Assembly (NCBI RefSeq): GCF_037975245.1
Contig: NC_092571.1
Span: forward strand, 27,542,564-27,606,563
Reading direction: 5' to 3'
Length of the DNA stretch: 64,000 bases
Origin: Apostichopus japonicus
Lineage: Eukaryota > Echinodermata > Holothuroidea > Aspidochirotida > Stichopodidae
This document shows, in pieces, positions 21,429 to 36,200 of this stretch. The position numbers and the translations under genes are program-made. The notes under the pieces were generated by a model, which did no database searches, was not told where the DNA came from, and saw only the letters and a program-made list of their open reading frames with translations. Every line of letters starts with the position of its first letter. Positions within the stretch are counted from its first letter, which is position 1.

Positions 21429-22918
21429 CATGTCATAGGTCATGGGATAGCTACTTCTGTGTTGAGAACTTGAGAGTATTCATTATCCAGGGACAATCTC
21501 AACACCCGATGCACAAATTTCGTTATTAGCATAATCGGAACAGGGAAGAGTTGAACAAAGAAGAGATTGATGATCACCTTACTTTATACAGTGGATATAC
21601 TTATTGTTATCATAATCGTAAATTAAAATCATGCGAGGATTGAAAATCAAGTCTTGACTCATGTACTACTGTTAATAAATGCACAAATTATTGGAGATAT
21701 TATATATAGCGATCATGTTTGTGATGGCGAAAGTAAACTACATTGTACGCCGTGTATAAAAGTATACATACTCTAAGTTATCCACATGTCAACTAAACAC
21801 TCCCATTGTCGAGATTTTCTTTCGATTTAATTTTGCAACAAACGACAGGGTCACTTCACAGTATTACCTGATTAGGTGTTCAACGCTCATTAGTGTGTAA
21901 AGCTTATTATCTGATGTTAGCAGGAACTTGCTTTTCCATGACAAAAGAAAAACGACGCTGTGTTAATCTATATCGCACTACATGTACCACGTCATATCAG
22001 TGTAAAGTGTATTACATGATTTCCCTTCACGTACTGTGTAACAAAGCCAGAATGTTATTAAATACTATAGATATTGTTCTATTTATGTGTAGTAGCCAAG
22101 TCATATATTGCAATTCATTACTATATACTATGTATCATTCGTGGTAGTGTTCCCAACAAATGTGACCTAAGGGAAATAATTCGTTGTCGTCATGTGCGCC
22201 TATCAGTCAGTTGTGAGACTGTGGGTCTTACAAAAGGTCATTTAAAATGGAGGGAAAACGTCATGTAGTTGAATCAGCTACACACTGGCTCTCCTCACCG
22301 AGCATGATGTCGCTAACAAACGGACTATAGTACCCAGAGTTAATCACAGCAATGGTCACTCCCGCAGTATAAATTGCAGATATGTTAATCTAATACCTTT
22401 CAGGGCAACTCGTCCACATATTGAATTTAGGAATGCTACGGCTTCAATTCCCATTTTATTCCTATCTCGGATAAACTTTCCCCTTTTCTAAAATAGGTTA
22501 CATAAATTTCTTTATTAAAGTATGCAATGCAGAGACACCGACAGACAGTCTTCCCTCGTACACAACAATTGATTAATTTTGGAACCAAACGCTTTGTTAA
22601 ACATTATGTTATCTCAGTTTAAGGGCGCTCGAATCATCATGATGTATTAATAGGTAATATTATATCGACAGACGTCCGTTCAGCTTCCTTAACACAAATA
22701 CTGCATTGAAGGGACGGGTGTATTCAGACTACCACCAAAAGTAACATATTCAATAATGTATGATACATAACAATAACTTCAGTGATTGACTGTTTTGGGG
22801 TGTAACGGTAACTTGAAAAATAGTAATATGAGTACAGTACTCATAAAAATTATTTATAAAATAACTGTAAAAAAAACTAAATAAAAGATGAAGAAATGTT
22901 TTTAAGAGAAAAGGATAC
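21429..22918. other. Duplicated 3' flank of Ig-receptor gene (subfamily 2)
   Basis: Collinear with 48095-49553 and 57013-58203 and more distantly with 43440-44690. Shared landmarks include caatctcaaca, cgttattagcat, gttgaacaaagaagagat, and cccttcacgtac. It is probably 3' untranslated and intergenic sequence of the duplicated module. No gene is seen. Confidence 0.7.
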
Positions 22919-24202
22919 TCATTTAACAATATCATACTGTTCATCGTCTTGTAAACGTTCACATGGAGAGAGATAACCACCACTGTCATATGTAAGTGAA
23001 GATGAATTTATGTTCACGTATTTCTCCGTGGGAAGAATCTTCGGTAAAACGTCTACGGAAGCATCATCCATTTGAGTTGTGTCCTTACTATGTTGAGAGT
23101 TTATCACAAAAATGCGACTGAGAAGAAACGCAACAGCAACACAAGCAACAACAATGATGATGATCACCAAGGTCAAATATATTGCTACATTGTTTACTAT
23201 GACACAATGTGGAAAATATAACACGTGTGCTGTTGATGCAATGACTCTATCTCCATAGTAACCAACGCATTGTATGTCAACTAAGTAGACGTCACTTCCG
23301 GTATCCGTTACATTTAGTTCAATGTATGTGTCGCCTTCCTTAATATCATATTTCCAGTGATTAGGGATGTTACTCCAGGTAAGGTTAACTTCACTCACAT
23401 TACTGGTGCAACGTAATATTGCATTTCTAATATCACTGAAGTCGATAGTTGATGGATTCGCTGTGACAGAAAACAAAGGGAGAAACAGAATAGGTCCGAA
23501 GGAGCAAGATCCTTGATAACTCTGATAAGGTGCTGGTAATTGTTGAGAGACATTGCAGACAAAGACACTATTGTTAAATGATGAGTTGAAGTACGATGAG
23601 AATGATAGAGTCTTAGAGTGGTGCAGGTAAGAGGATACTGTCCTAGTTGAGATGCTAGTAACGTCATTGATTTCATCTCCATCTCTGATGTAAATTGACA
23701 TCATCACTGGTGGGTCTCCTTCCTCTGAAGTACAATTCATCTCGATGTCACTTTGTACCGAATCCTCAAATATGAATCGAGATCCATATGATGATGAACA
23801 AAGAGGATTAACATCATTAATCGGATGAAAACCCACGATTGTAGCAGATAGTTCCTTTTGATTGCGACATCGAAACAATGTGCCGTTTATTTGACTTGTT
23901 AATTTATTTATTGTTAACAAAATAGTTGTTGAATTAATCATGTCCAATTGATAGGTGGTAGAAAATTCATCCAGCAGTTGCGAATTTATAGCTATATTAA
24001 AAATTTCCTTACTACTGCTTAAAGCCTGTACTTGTAAGATGTTTATCTCTTGTTCACAGTAAATTCCTACAGTACTTCCAAAAGGAAAGAACGCATTATA
24101 GTTTTCCGTCCTAAAGTTCGCATATTTAATCGTCTCTTCAGAAGCAAGAATAGTCAAGAAAGCAAAGATTGCTATCAATTTAAACGTCGCCTTTGTATTC
24201 AT
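22919..24202 (-). CDS. Three-Ig-domain type I membrane receptor, subfamily 2
   Basis: A 427-residue single-exon frame. A signal peptide (FKLIAIFAFLTILA) precedes three Ig-like domains with cysteine pairs about C49/C112, C157/C216 and C265/C312. Domain 2 carries EMNCTSEEGDPPVMMS and NSVFVCNVSQQLPAP. A membrane helix spans about 337-362. The 65-residue tail has tyrosine motifs YVNI (395), TYDSGG (405), YLSP (410) and YDIV (423). Many N-x-S/T sites indicate an extracellular, glycosylated protein. Family knowledge suggests YVN binds Grb2-type SH2 and YxxP binds Crk-type SH2 domains once phosphorylated; that is inference. Ligand and pathway are unknown. A tttttttccag acceptor lies upstream of the ATG. 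It differs from its paralogs by CERLQ instead of CEPLQ, and the first domain is highly divergent. Confidence 0.88.
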   Translation of the reverse strand: MNTKATFKLIAIFAFLTILASEETIKYANFRTENYNAFFPFGSTVGIYCEQEINILQVQALSSSKEIFNIAINSQLLDEFSTTYQLDMINSTTILLTINKLTSQINGTLFRCRNQKELSATIVGFHPINDVNPLCSSSYGSRFIFEDSVQSDIEMNCTSEEGDPPVMMSIYIRDGDEINDVTSISTRTVSSYLHHSKTLSFSSYFNSSFNNSVFVCNVSQQLPAPYQSYQGSCSFGPILFLPLFSVTANPSTIDFSDIRNAILRCTSNVSEVNLTWSNIPNHWKYDIKEGDTYIELNVTDTGSDVYLVDIQCVGYYGDRVIASTAHVLYFPHCVIVNNVAIYLTLVIIIIVVACVAVAFLLSRIFVINSQHSKDTTQMDDASVDVLPKILPTEKYVNINSSSLTYDSGGYLSPCERLQDDEQYDIVK

Positions 24203-24259
24203 TTTAAAGCTGCGAGTTATAGAAACAATATTTGGCTCTGGAAAAAAACTCTCTTATAA

Positions 24260-25266
24260 TATATAGCTTCAATTATTTCAATACAAGTACCCTTTAATAG
24301 GGATGAAATGCATACAAGTGAAGGATATACGTTGATTTTCGTTCCTGAACTTGCAGAGAGTATCACATAATTCCATCGATTGTGGTTAGATTTTGGTAAA
24401 AGTAGTATCTATCATGTGTCATTTCCTTACATCAACATTTGAACTTGTACTTCAAAAGTTCCATAAATATACTCCAAAAGCATTTACTTTTCATTTTCAT
24501 TATTTATGATATGAAAGAAATGTCCTTTTATATCCGTCCGACATTTCATCTGAGAATTCGATGATCGCAAAATGTAAAAAATTATTTATTTTGTATGAAA
24601 GACGTTTGACTTTCTTAGTTGTAAAAACTGACCGTTGATGTCGAATTTGCGAGTGCCATATGTCGTAAGTTTGACATGTTGACTTCTTCTTGAAAAGAAA
24701 CGGCCGGACTTCTCATGTGACTTCTTCTATTATTTCGGAAGAGAAGGGGAAGAGCTAAATGACAATAATGTTGCTAACGGAACCCTTCTTCCTCTCGTAT
24801 CGATTTGATTCGCTTAGCATGATTTCGCTAACCCGATATCACAGTCCCGATGGGCATGCTAGTGAAATCTTATGTGAAACGTACCTGCATCATTGAAATC
24901 CTTCAGAAATTACCCAGCATAGCGTACTGTTCTAGAAAAATTAATCCATTTTCAAGATGAAAACTATAGTTAAATACAAACTAGAATTAACTCCAATGAA
25001 GGTCCTTTGCACCCTCAGGTCCATGCATGCCTTACTTATATACGTCATTTGTCCATCAGACACAAATAAGTCGATAGACAACTTCTTCAACATTTTTCTT
25101 TCCGATATTTGAATAATAATATAATTGTACTTGCAGGCTTCGGCGTTTCAACTCGTGACTCCATTAGGAAAGAAATGCTCCGTCCAGACACTTTTGTCTG
25201 AATACTATAATTGGTTTATCGTAAGGGATATAGATTCATTTGGTTGTTTAACTGAAAGAGAGCGCT
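24260..25266. other. 5' flank of the 22919-24202 gene
   Basis: Non-coding. A stretch at about 24890-25010 resembles 7490-7590 (aatccttcagaaatta and neighbours), so part of this flank is shared with the subfamily-1 block. No promoter element can be named with confidence. Confidence 0.45.
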
Positions 25267-25891
25267 CGGGGCGGATCCAGGATTTTGCCATGGGAGGGGC
25301 TTATAACATATAACTATAACATTCAAGAAGAAACACAGAGGCACTTTTTGTTTCATGTACTATTTCAGGCTCCTAGCCGTGTAGATAAGTCCGGTTTCCG
25401 TGTACACTTTCAGCAAAATTAAAATGACGGTAGTAACTATAAAGCAAAGCGCCACAATTAGTTGGCGCGAGCGCAGGAAATTTTACAATATGGCAACCCA
25501 ATAGCAGCCAAAATGGCAGCATCGGTGCTTCTGAAGATACCACCAACAGTCATTATTGCAAGGACACTGAGCAACAGAACCCCTTATTTTATTTTAGTGG
25601 AGTTTTCGTGTTCACTCACAGCAAAATTGAAATGACTGGAATGGTAAACTTTGCAAGTTTGTTGTTGCTTTTGCGATTAGTGATGGCCGTTCTAGGGGAA
25701 AGGTCTACAGGGAGGGTGTTTTCTTGGGTAAAATAACTAAAATTACAATTTTCAACTCGATCCAGAGTAGATCTATACGGGCCCTGTGTGGATCCTGCGA
25801 AATAGGAGGGCACTGCGTACAAGGGTAGTTTTTTTTTCTAATTCAGAAAGCTCAAGGGGTTAAACCCCCACCCCCCCTTGATCCGCCCCTG
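25267..25891. mobile_element. hAT-like MITE
   Basis: Left end CGGGGCGGATCCAGG and right end (reverse complement) CAGGGGCGGATCAAGG form short inverted termini of the type seen on hAT non-autonomous elements. The interior is non-coding and contains AAAGCGCCACAATTAGTTGG, related to 9013-9033. An 8-bp target duplication is not clear (agagcgct versus gtgctgtt), so the boundaries may be off by a few bases or the flanks have diverged. Confidence 0.65.
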
Positions 25892-28236
25892 GTGCTGTTC
25901 ACGAAAGTCTAAAGGCACATACAGTGAATGATAAACCGCAAATGGTGACCGAGTCATTTTCACACAGTAGTTATGACACATATATGGTCACCCCTCCCCC
26001 TTGCGACTTAACTTCTTAGCATCATAACATTTTAGCATATTAGCATCACCAGACGCTAGTCGATATCAAAATTAAGATGCAAACATCTGCACTTTTAACT
26101 GCGTGCGATGATAAGTTTACTCTAAAACTCTATCAAACGCAGGTTGGACCTTTTCGAATCTCGATTGTCACTACAATGCTGATATTCTTACGTGCTTTGC
26201 AATATTTCTAGGGATTCCATTTCTGAATTGTCAATCTCTTGTTGCAAATATTGTTGTATGGAGCCAAAAACAAGTCTGAATCGGCTTATGGACTTCTCTC
26301 TCTGTGGGAATCACAGCGACTTCTCTTTATGTTTTGCCATTCAAAGAATACGGGAAATGAATGTGAAATGAAAATATTACAAGGTACGCGTGGTCATTTT
26401 TATTATATCTTACTGCATTAATATGTTTTTTTTTTTTGCATTAATATCATTTTCTGTTGTTGATATTTTGCATATTTCGCTAATAATAATTTAGGACAGA
26501 TGGTCAATTATAATGCGATTTCTTTCCAGCATTGTCATTGTTAGACGAAGGTCTCGGATTCTGATCATTTTTTTGCCTATTTACCATTGCATTAAACGAA
26601 TATTATTTTACACGGTTCGTAGGAGTTCGAAGAGTGATAAAGTATAATGACTTTATCAGAGAAACTGAAAAGGAGGGGTGTGAGCATGAGGCCGTTGAAA
26701 CGTATTCACATGTAGACGGAGATGGTTCTACCTCCCACTTAAACAATAATATAATGAATACATTGGCTATGAGTAGGTTTTATAGGTCTACATACATACT
26801 ACTTTAAACCTATGGGTGGGGCTGAAGGGTGAGTTGGATGGGTATACACCTCACTCTCCTTGGTCGCTACCTGCGTTCCACGTCTCTTTTAAAACAAGGG
26901 ACATTTGAAAGCAAAATTCTAACTTTACCCTGGTACCAGCTATGCAAGATAGATGTCGTTTGGAGATACTTATACACACATACTGAAAAAAAACCTTTAA
27001 TCGATAAATAAAATAGTAAACTCTATTATTACAGAAAACAGAACTTCCTTGCCATCTCCATTCTATTTTCTGGATTGTTGAAGGGATATAGTGTAACCCG
27101 GGTTACTGACGTAGGGGGCAATACGAGGCACCGTAAGGCTCTTACATTATACTGAAAAAAATAGTTGCGCCATCATTTTCTAATGACCACAAGTCGAAGA
27201 GTGTTAAAGATTAATTCGTCATTAGCCTAACGTAATATAATACAAATTGAAGCCAGATAGCCTCAATGGGCAAAATGACGCAGTCGTGGAGGATGAAATG
27301 ATGCACACTTGAATGACGCTAATATTTCATACAGATACACTTGCAAAATACTGCTAGATTTTCTTGTCCATTTTTGACATCAATATGTTTAGGATATTAT
27401 TGGTAGTATTTTGTTAAGCAATTTGACAGTTTTGACATATTACAGTTAGATTGATATTTTGTTCACCATGGCCCAGAATTTCAAGTGTTAACAATGTTAC
27501 CCTCCCGGATGTAAAATAAAAGACTTTTAAAAGAGAATTTGGTATCTTTCATTGGTGACATTTTTTAAATTTTGGTATGTGACATGGTGTAGCCTCTACT
27601 GTTTCCTTTTACTGTATCCTACTGTATCCTTTATGTGAAACAGCAAACTTTTAAAAGCATTTAAAAATTATTAAAAACATGTTTTGTTCTACATGATTTT
27701 GTTGCTTAAGGTTACCATCAAACTTTTTATATGCCTAACTCAAACTATGCTTTAAACTGTTTGCCACAATTATTACTCCGTCATTGTTCCCAACAAAAGG
27801 GGAATATGACGCATTTCACTTTTGTCACTTTGAGTCACAAAATATAACTCTTGGACAACAGTAACTAAAATTGTGTAATTACATTATGTAGCATGAAGGT
27901 TAATATCTCTATTGAACATAGTGAGTTTGAAATTGAATTCTACGTTTTTGAGAATTTGAGATATTTTTGCTTAGGTGCCTCATTCCCCCCCCCCCACCCG
28001 TGGTACCATGTACAATAGGAACCATCAAATGTGTTCTTTGTTACGAGTTGAAGATAGGCAGAACATCAAGATCTATGGAAGAAAATCATGTTATCTCAAT
28101 CATCTATGTTTGTATAAATATATTTCTTCCAGTGGTACATTTGCAACAAAGGCTACCCCAAACAAGTGAGAGTAATCTATAGTGAGCCCCTATGTGGATC
28201 AACGATAACTTCTACAGATATCTTGGTGGAATGGTA
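25892..28236. other. Intergenic, nothing firm
   Basis: No gene recognised. Bases 26918-27010 resemble 7644-7730. Bases 28040-28240 are collinear with 39040-39236, the left flank of element T2. Confidence 0.45.
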
Positions 28237-28244
28237 GGCCTACA

Positions 28245-28615
28245 CAGTGGCGTAAGAAGGTACTTTTTAGTGGGGGGCTGAAGACCGATGGCCGGCCTGG
28301 GGGAGTGGTCTAAGGGGAGGGGGTGCCCCCCTCCCCTTTGGATTTTTTTGCATTTCCAGGTGGCCTCAGATGCAATTTGGTGCAATATAGCACACTTCAA
28401 CACCCACTCCATTTTGTAAACTTAAGTTTGTATTTTCACCTGGCCTTAGATGCAATTTGGTGCTCCAAATGAGACTTTTTTTTCTCATTTGGAAATGAAA
28501 AAGGGGTTTTCTGACTTGCGAAGCGGGGGGGGGGGGGGGGAATGATACTTCCGCCCCTCCACATTTTCACTGGGGGGGGCTGGCGCCCCACAGCCCCCCG
28601 GTTCCTACGCCCTTC
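28245..28615. mobile_element. hAT-type MITE with 8-bp target duplication
   Basis: Starts CAGTGGCGTAAGAAGG and ends with the complement of GAAGGGCGTAGGAACC. It is flanked on both sides by GGCCTACA (28237-28244 and 28616-28623), the 8-bp duplication expected of hAT elements. The interior holds a tttccaggtggcctcagatg motif and a reverse-oriented segment shared with 31490-31750. It sits at the same point of the duplicated flank where T2 inserted in the paralogous locus. Confidence 0.88.
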
Positions 28616-28623
28616 GGCCTACA

Positions 28624-30784
28624 TCTGGTAGGTGATGTCCCGAATTAAGTTAAAAAGGGATCATCTTTAAAAACACCGAGGTACACAAATGCATCATGTA
28701 TGACTGTGTTGCAATTATTCATCATGCAGGGACAACCTCAACAACCAAAGCACACTTTTCGTTATTGGCAGAACAGGGAGGTACTAAAAAAAGAAGAGAT
28801 TGATGTTCACGTGACATTACATTATAACTATACTTATTAATTTTCTTAGACGTAAATTCAAATCATGCAACGCGTGGGAGAGTAAATCTTCACTTATGTA
28901 GTACTGTAGCTACATACAATTGTTCGGCCTAAGACACAACCTCATCCACCGCAGGATGGATGAACGGTTCGATATAACTAAATCGCTCAGTCGCAATTTC
29001 AATGAGCAAGAGTTGTTCCAGGATGCAATCTCAGGTTTCTCTGAAGGGACATAAGGATGAGTGCTAAGAAGACTTTACTGTTCTATAAAGAGCAACTTTG
29101 TAAAAGTCTCTTCACATTTTAATCTCATCAAATCATAGTGGCTGTAAGAAATGAATATTCACAAATTAAAACTGATGGAAGCAACATTTGTTGGCGGTTA
29201 GCGGAGTATTATGTCTACAATTTATTTTAATTATTAAAACAAAAACGTAACAACGCTGCTTGGCGCTGTTTACCAACGCAGCTGTGGGAAAATGACATTA
29301 AATGAAACGATAATTATACACAATTAAAACTCTAGTGTCTCCAAATTTTGAGCAAAACATTATACATGTAGCTTAGTTCGAAACAGATATTATCTCATGT
29401 TTACACTTGGCTTAGGAGAAAATAATAATATATACAAGAATATAACTGCACTTTTCACACGATCTGTATTAATTTAAACCGTTGTCAGGCAACCATTTAC
29501 ACGCTGTATAGATTCAAGAGGAAACCGACTCGCACTTTCTGTTTCTCGTACTATTTTATGCTACGATGAAGTAAAAGAGCCACATTACAAAGCAAATATC
29601 AGGAAGCAGAAACAACATCAAATAAAAGGAGCTTTTGACCAAACCCTGCAGTATGACCATAGCAACAAAATCAACACGATGTGGAACGTTAAACACAGAA
29701 TTAACTTAACCTTATGCAAAAGAGTCTTATTTTCAATTTAGAAGATGCGCTCAATTGTATACGTGTTGAAACTTTGGTTGTAGGAGGCCTACAACTTACT
29801 TCTGATAATGAATTCAGGGATACAATGGAATTCATTACCCACTATTTCTCCAAAGCGTAGACAGAACCCACTTACAGAAGTAAGTATGGTAACTATAAGT
29901 ACAGAAGATGCTGTGACATTATGACACATTACTTTACACACTGAGTTTTAATAGGTACAGCAACGTTATTGGTATATTCAAACTATAGCCTTTTGATTAA
30001 AATTCTTAAAAACTGTAAACACATTGCAATTTGTATTGATTTCAGTCAATGATTGTTTCATGAAGTTGTTGCTTAACAATTAACAGTTTCAGACAGTTCA
30101 GTATCACCGCAGCATTATCAAAATGCTCTCGTGAAGGCAGAATAAGCGGAAATACTATATGTGACTGTATATATTGCTATATGATGATTATTGTTTCACT
30201 GAAATATCTCTTTAAATATCATACATTTTAGCATTACAGGTACTGCACTGCCTTGTATTAGCATACAATTAAGGGCACTATAACAGCTATTACAACTATT
30301 CACGTACATCTTTCTATGAATTTCCCTCTTTGAATTGTTTAAAAGGGAAATGGTGTGAAACTAAAACTGAAAGAGAACCCCCTACCACCCCCATCCCCGA
30401 TGAAGAGACTTTGAAGAGAAACAAACTTGAGCTTAAGTATTACACATCAATTAGTGCAAACGCCTAGAGTGATTTTAATAAATATTAATTGCGTACTTAG
30501 GAATGTTGAAAGGATTTCCCCTAGAATTTGATGACACAACACCACAACGGCATGACCTTAAATTTTTCAATTGCTGAAAGTAACGTTTTGGACATTTGAC
30601 GATCAAGATAAAACGCAAGTGGAAAACTGTTTTCTCACAAACAGTTATAATTTCGACAACTGATGACCGACTTCCACGTTCTTATTACGTTGAAGTCAGA
30701 AGGGCGGTAATGCGGTAACTTGCTCCGTACTTTGTCTATTTTCCTTTTAATCAATGCCCTTCTCTTAAGACTCTAAAGCATATG
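28624..30784. other. Intergenic; partly shared Ig-gene flank
   Basis: Bases 28624-28920 match the T2 right flank (43371-43620) and the other Ig-gene 3' flanks. The rest is AT-rich with no recognised feature. Confidence 0.45.
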
Positions 30785-30792
30785 GTGATCAG

Positions 30793-31752
30793 CAAGGGCG
30801 TAGGAACCGGGGGGCTGGGGTGCGCCAGCCCCCAGTGAAAAATATGGAGGGGCGGAAGTATCATTCCGCCCCCCCCCCCGCTTCGCAAGTCAGAAAACCC
30901 CTTTTTCATTTCAAAATGAGAAAAAAATCTCATTTGGAGCACCAAATTTTCATGAAAATGCAAAATTATATACAAAACGAATTTATAGTAGGTGCATTTT
31001 GTGGCAGGATGGTTTTATAAGATTTTTGTCACTTCATTGATCTTTTCAGTATCCCACTATTTATCCCATCTTCCAACCATATATGTATGGCGTTAGTAGG
31101 AAGGGGAAGATAGGGGTACAAGCAAGGAGGTTTTGAGAGGCTATTGTTGTATAAAATCAGTTTATTCAGCAAGAAAATATATGAAATAAAAAAAAATAAC
31201 AATCTACATTCATTGTTTTTCATAATTCCTTTGTTAAATTTGTTCCTTTGTTCAAAATGTGAAATCCTTAAGAAAATGATAAAATATAAATCACTATGGG
31301 ACTTTCAGTATACAACAGGCAAACATAAACAAACATACTATACATGTACTTCATTCCCAATTATATAAAATGGGAGAAAGATCATATCTTATAAAATTTG
31401 TTCATTAATCGCATTTTCTTGAAAGAGCGTTCTTTGCAGCTGGCCACTAAAATAAACACAAACATGCAGGTATTGCATCACAATTAGCAAGGGCGTGGGG
31501 ACCGGGGGCGCCAGCCCCCCCCCCCCCCGCCCAGTGAAATATATTGTGGGGCGGAAGTATCATTCCGCCCCCCGCTTCGCAAATCAGAAAAACCCCTTTT
31601 TCATTTCCAAATGAGAAAAAAATCTCATTTGGAGCACCAAATTGCATCTGAGGCCACCTGGAAATGCAAAAAAAATCCTTAGACCCCTCCCCCAGGCCGG
31701 CCATCAGTCTTCAGCCCCCCCCCCCACTCAAAAGTACCTTCCTACGCCACCG
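30793..31752. mobile_element. Compound hAT-type element, 960 bp
   Basis: The outer ends CAAGGGCGTAGGAACC and the complement of CGGTGGCGTAGGAAGG are inverted, and both flanks carry GTGATCAG (30785-30792 and 31753-31760). A second left-type end starts at about 31490, and 31490-31752 is a full inverted relative of the MITE at 28245-28615. So the element looks like a partial copy, a unique 530-base spacer and a complete copy mobilised or rearranged as one. Confidence 0.75.
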
Positions 31753-31760
31753 GTGATCAG

Positions 31761-33235
<1,475 letters not shown>

Positions 33236-33244
33236 ATGTACACA

Positions 33245-36200
33245 TACATATATAGTACAACATGTATCAACATTACATGAGTTGTAACGTATATTACATG
33301 ATTTACCTTCACGTACCACCATGCGTGCAATAATGCCAGAAAGTTGTATCTCGATTCATTATTTAATGCTCCTAATGTATCATTCTTTCTGGCTGTCGAC
33401 ATTGCGTGGCGGTTCGCAATTGCAAGTCTCAACAAATGAGACCAACGAAAGGGAAATTAATTGGTTGTCGTCTGTGCGCCCATCTGCCATTCTGTGCGTG
33501 GAGGTCAGTGTTAAGGCTCTGACTCTTACAATAGGTCATATGAAATGGAGGAAACACTATGTAGTTAAATAACGCCTGTTGGGGTAGCACACCCACCCCC
33601 TGTGTCCTCCACTCCGCTAACCAGGCGTGGTGGTGTGCTAACGAACAGACTATTGTTCAAAAGTTCCCAAACTACTATATGTAAATACAATTGTCGCATT
33701 GGAGGGATGGATATATTCAGACTATTTCCACCAATGTGTATCACGTTACATGATACAACAGAATGCCGTCTGTCGTTAACTCTTTTTGGATTGTCACGGT
33801 AATTTGATGATAAAGTACTAAATACTGTATTTAACTCAATTATATCAAAAAATAATGTATCAAAACCAAAACGTAATATATGAATATAAGTTAATAACAT
33901 AAAAAATAATCATTTAACAATATCATACTGTTCATATTCTTGTAAAGGTTCGCAGGGAGACAGATAACCACCACTGTCATAAGTAAATAAAGATGAATCG
34001 ATGTTCGTATAGTTATCTGTGGGTAGATTTAATGCATTACTATTATCAATCTGAGATTCAATCGGTGGGACTATGTCATCATTCATGGATGTATTTCTAT
34101 CATTGGCAATACTCGTACTAGAGTTCTCTCCGGCGGAAACAGTTAAGCGATATTTATATACTATAATTACAATGAGACATATTAAACAGAAGCAGATGAC
34201 CATGACAACAAATAAAACAGCTATTACTCGACCTGGGTTATTGGTTGCACTGATTTGGATCGTCGATGTGATATTTCTATTTCTGTAGTTACCAACACAT
34301 TGTATATTCACTGAGCAGACGTCACTTCCGGTATCCAATACAGTGAGTTCAGTGGATGCATCGCTTTTCTTAATATCATACTTCCAGTGAGTTGGAATCT
34401 TAGTCCAGGAAAGGCTAACTTCACTCACATTACTGGTACACTTAAGAATATGATTCTTCACTTTACTGCAAATTATTTCTGATGGAGTCACCGCAACAGA
34501 GAACAAATGGAGAAGAAGTATAGGTCCTAATGAGCAAGATCCTTGATAACTCTGATAATAAGGAGCTGGTAATTGTTGAGAGACATTGCAGACAAAGACA
34601 CTATTGTTAAATGATGAGTTGAAGTACGATGAGAATGATAGAGTCTTAGAAGGAAGCGGGTGAGAGGATGTTGTCTTGGTTGAGATGCTAGTGACATCTG
34701 TGGTTTCATTTCCCTGTATGATATGGTTTGACATAGTCACTTGTGGAATTCCGTCCTCTGAAGTACAGTTCATCTCGATGAGGTCAATCTGATCCTCGAA
34801 AATATATGGTCCGATATCAATGGAAGATTTACAAATAGGTTTACTGCTTATTAATGTGTAGACATCGCCAATCACAGCATATTTCTCATTACCAACTTCA
34901 CCACATCTATATGTTCCTTTATATTCTTCAGTTGCATGTTTTAATGTCAGGTTGCCCGTAGTGAGACCAAAAATTTGAAAATCGAATATATTTGAAAATT
35001 CCTCTACTACCTGCTTGTTTTGCACAAGTACAATGCCTTTAAATCTTATGTTAAATGGATTGTTGGCATTCTGTTCACAAATAAATTCAACTGTTTCATT
35101 CTTCAGAACGTTGATAGGGACAGCAATTACATCAAATATTGTAGTCATACGCCGAGGAGAGGAAGGTTCCAAACATGTTGTTATAACCGCACACAATAAA
35201 AGTGTCGATAAAATATTCTCAACTCTCATTGAATCCATATTGGTCTTCAGCCGTGTGATGATACTAACAAATTAGGCTATGTACCTACAACAGAAAGGAC
35301 AAAATATAATACACGATCAAGACTTATATCATATCTATAGTTGATCATTTAAAAGAGCTTTTTAATGTCTCAAATTGAATAGATATCTTCAATGTATGTA
35401 TGTATGTTATGCATTATTCGCATATCGATGGAAGTAAAATATGCAAGAGTAGGAGAAGCCGATTGAAAGTTGTGTTAGTTGTGTTAGGGGTGGGACAGAA
35501 GTCGGTTTTGAGTTGTAGAAGTTCCTTTGGCACTATTTCAGTTTTGCACAAGCTGCGATGATCTAGATGATAAATTGGGAATTTCGACTTTTCCTATCCA
35601 CATCTCGAATACCTGTTCTTGGAATTAATTTATATTGTCTTTTTTCCTGAGTAACTGCCTCCTCTTGAAGTAGCACTCGTACCAAGATTAGTATTATCTC
35701 AGACAAGATTAGAAGTATATCATCTCAAACTTCGATTAGCATTATTTTTTACATGAAATTTAATAATTTTGTGAAAAGACGAAAGTTTTACGAACATTTA
35801 AAAATTTCGAATTATCGCCCCAAACTACTACTTACTATTTCAATTCCTCTTTTTCTCAACCTATGATATTTTTTAACTCTAATTTTTGACATTCAGCTCA
35901 ACATTTCTACTACTTCGTTTGGAAGTTTTATTTGTAGAAATTAAGGCATTTCATTCACAAACTGTCGACGTATTACTCATATTTTACATTTTTTATTAAA
36001 CATCTAACTTTCTTTCAAATGTTCCACTATTCAATGTAAAATCTGAGACTGTTTACCTCCTCAAAGTCTTAAAATGTTTCTCATGATTGCAATTGGATTA
36101 TTGCAATTTAGTTACTTGTTTTTTAATGCCGTAATTTCGACTCTTGATGTGTTCGAAATTTTGCGCAAAACAAAATAATTGGTGAATGATGCTATGCTGA

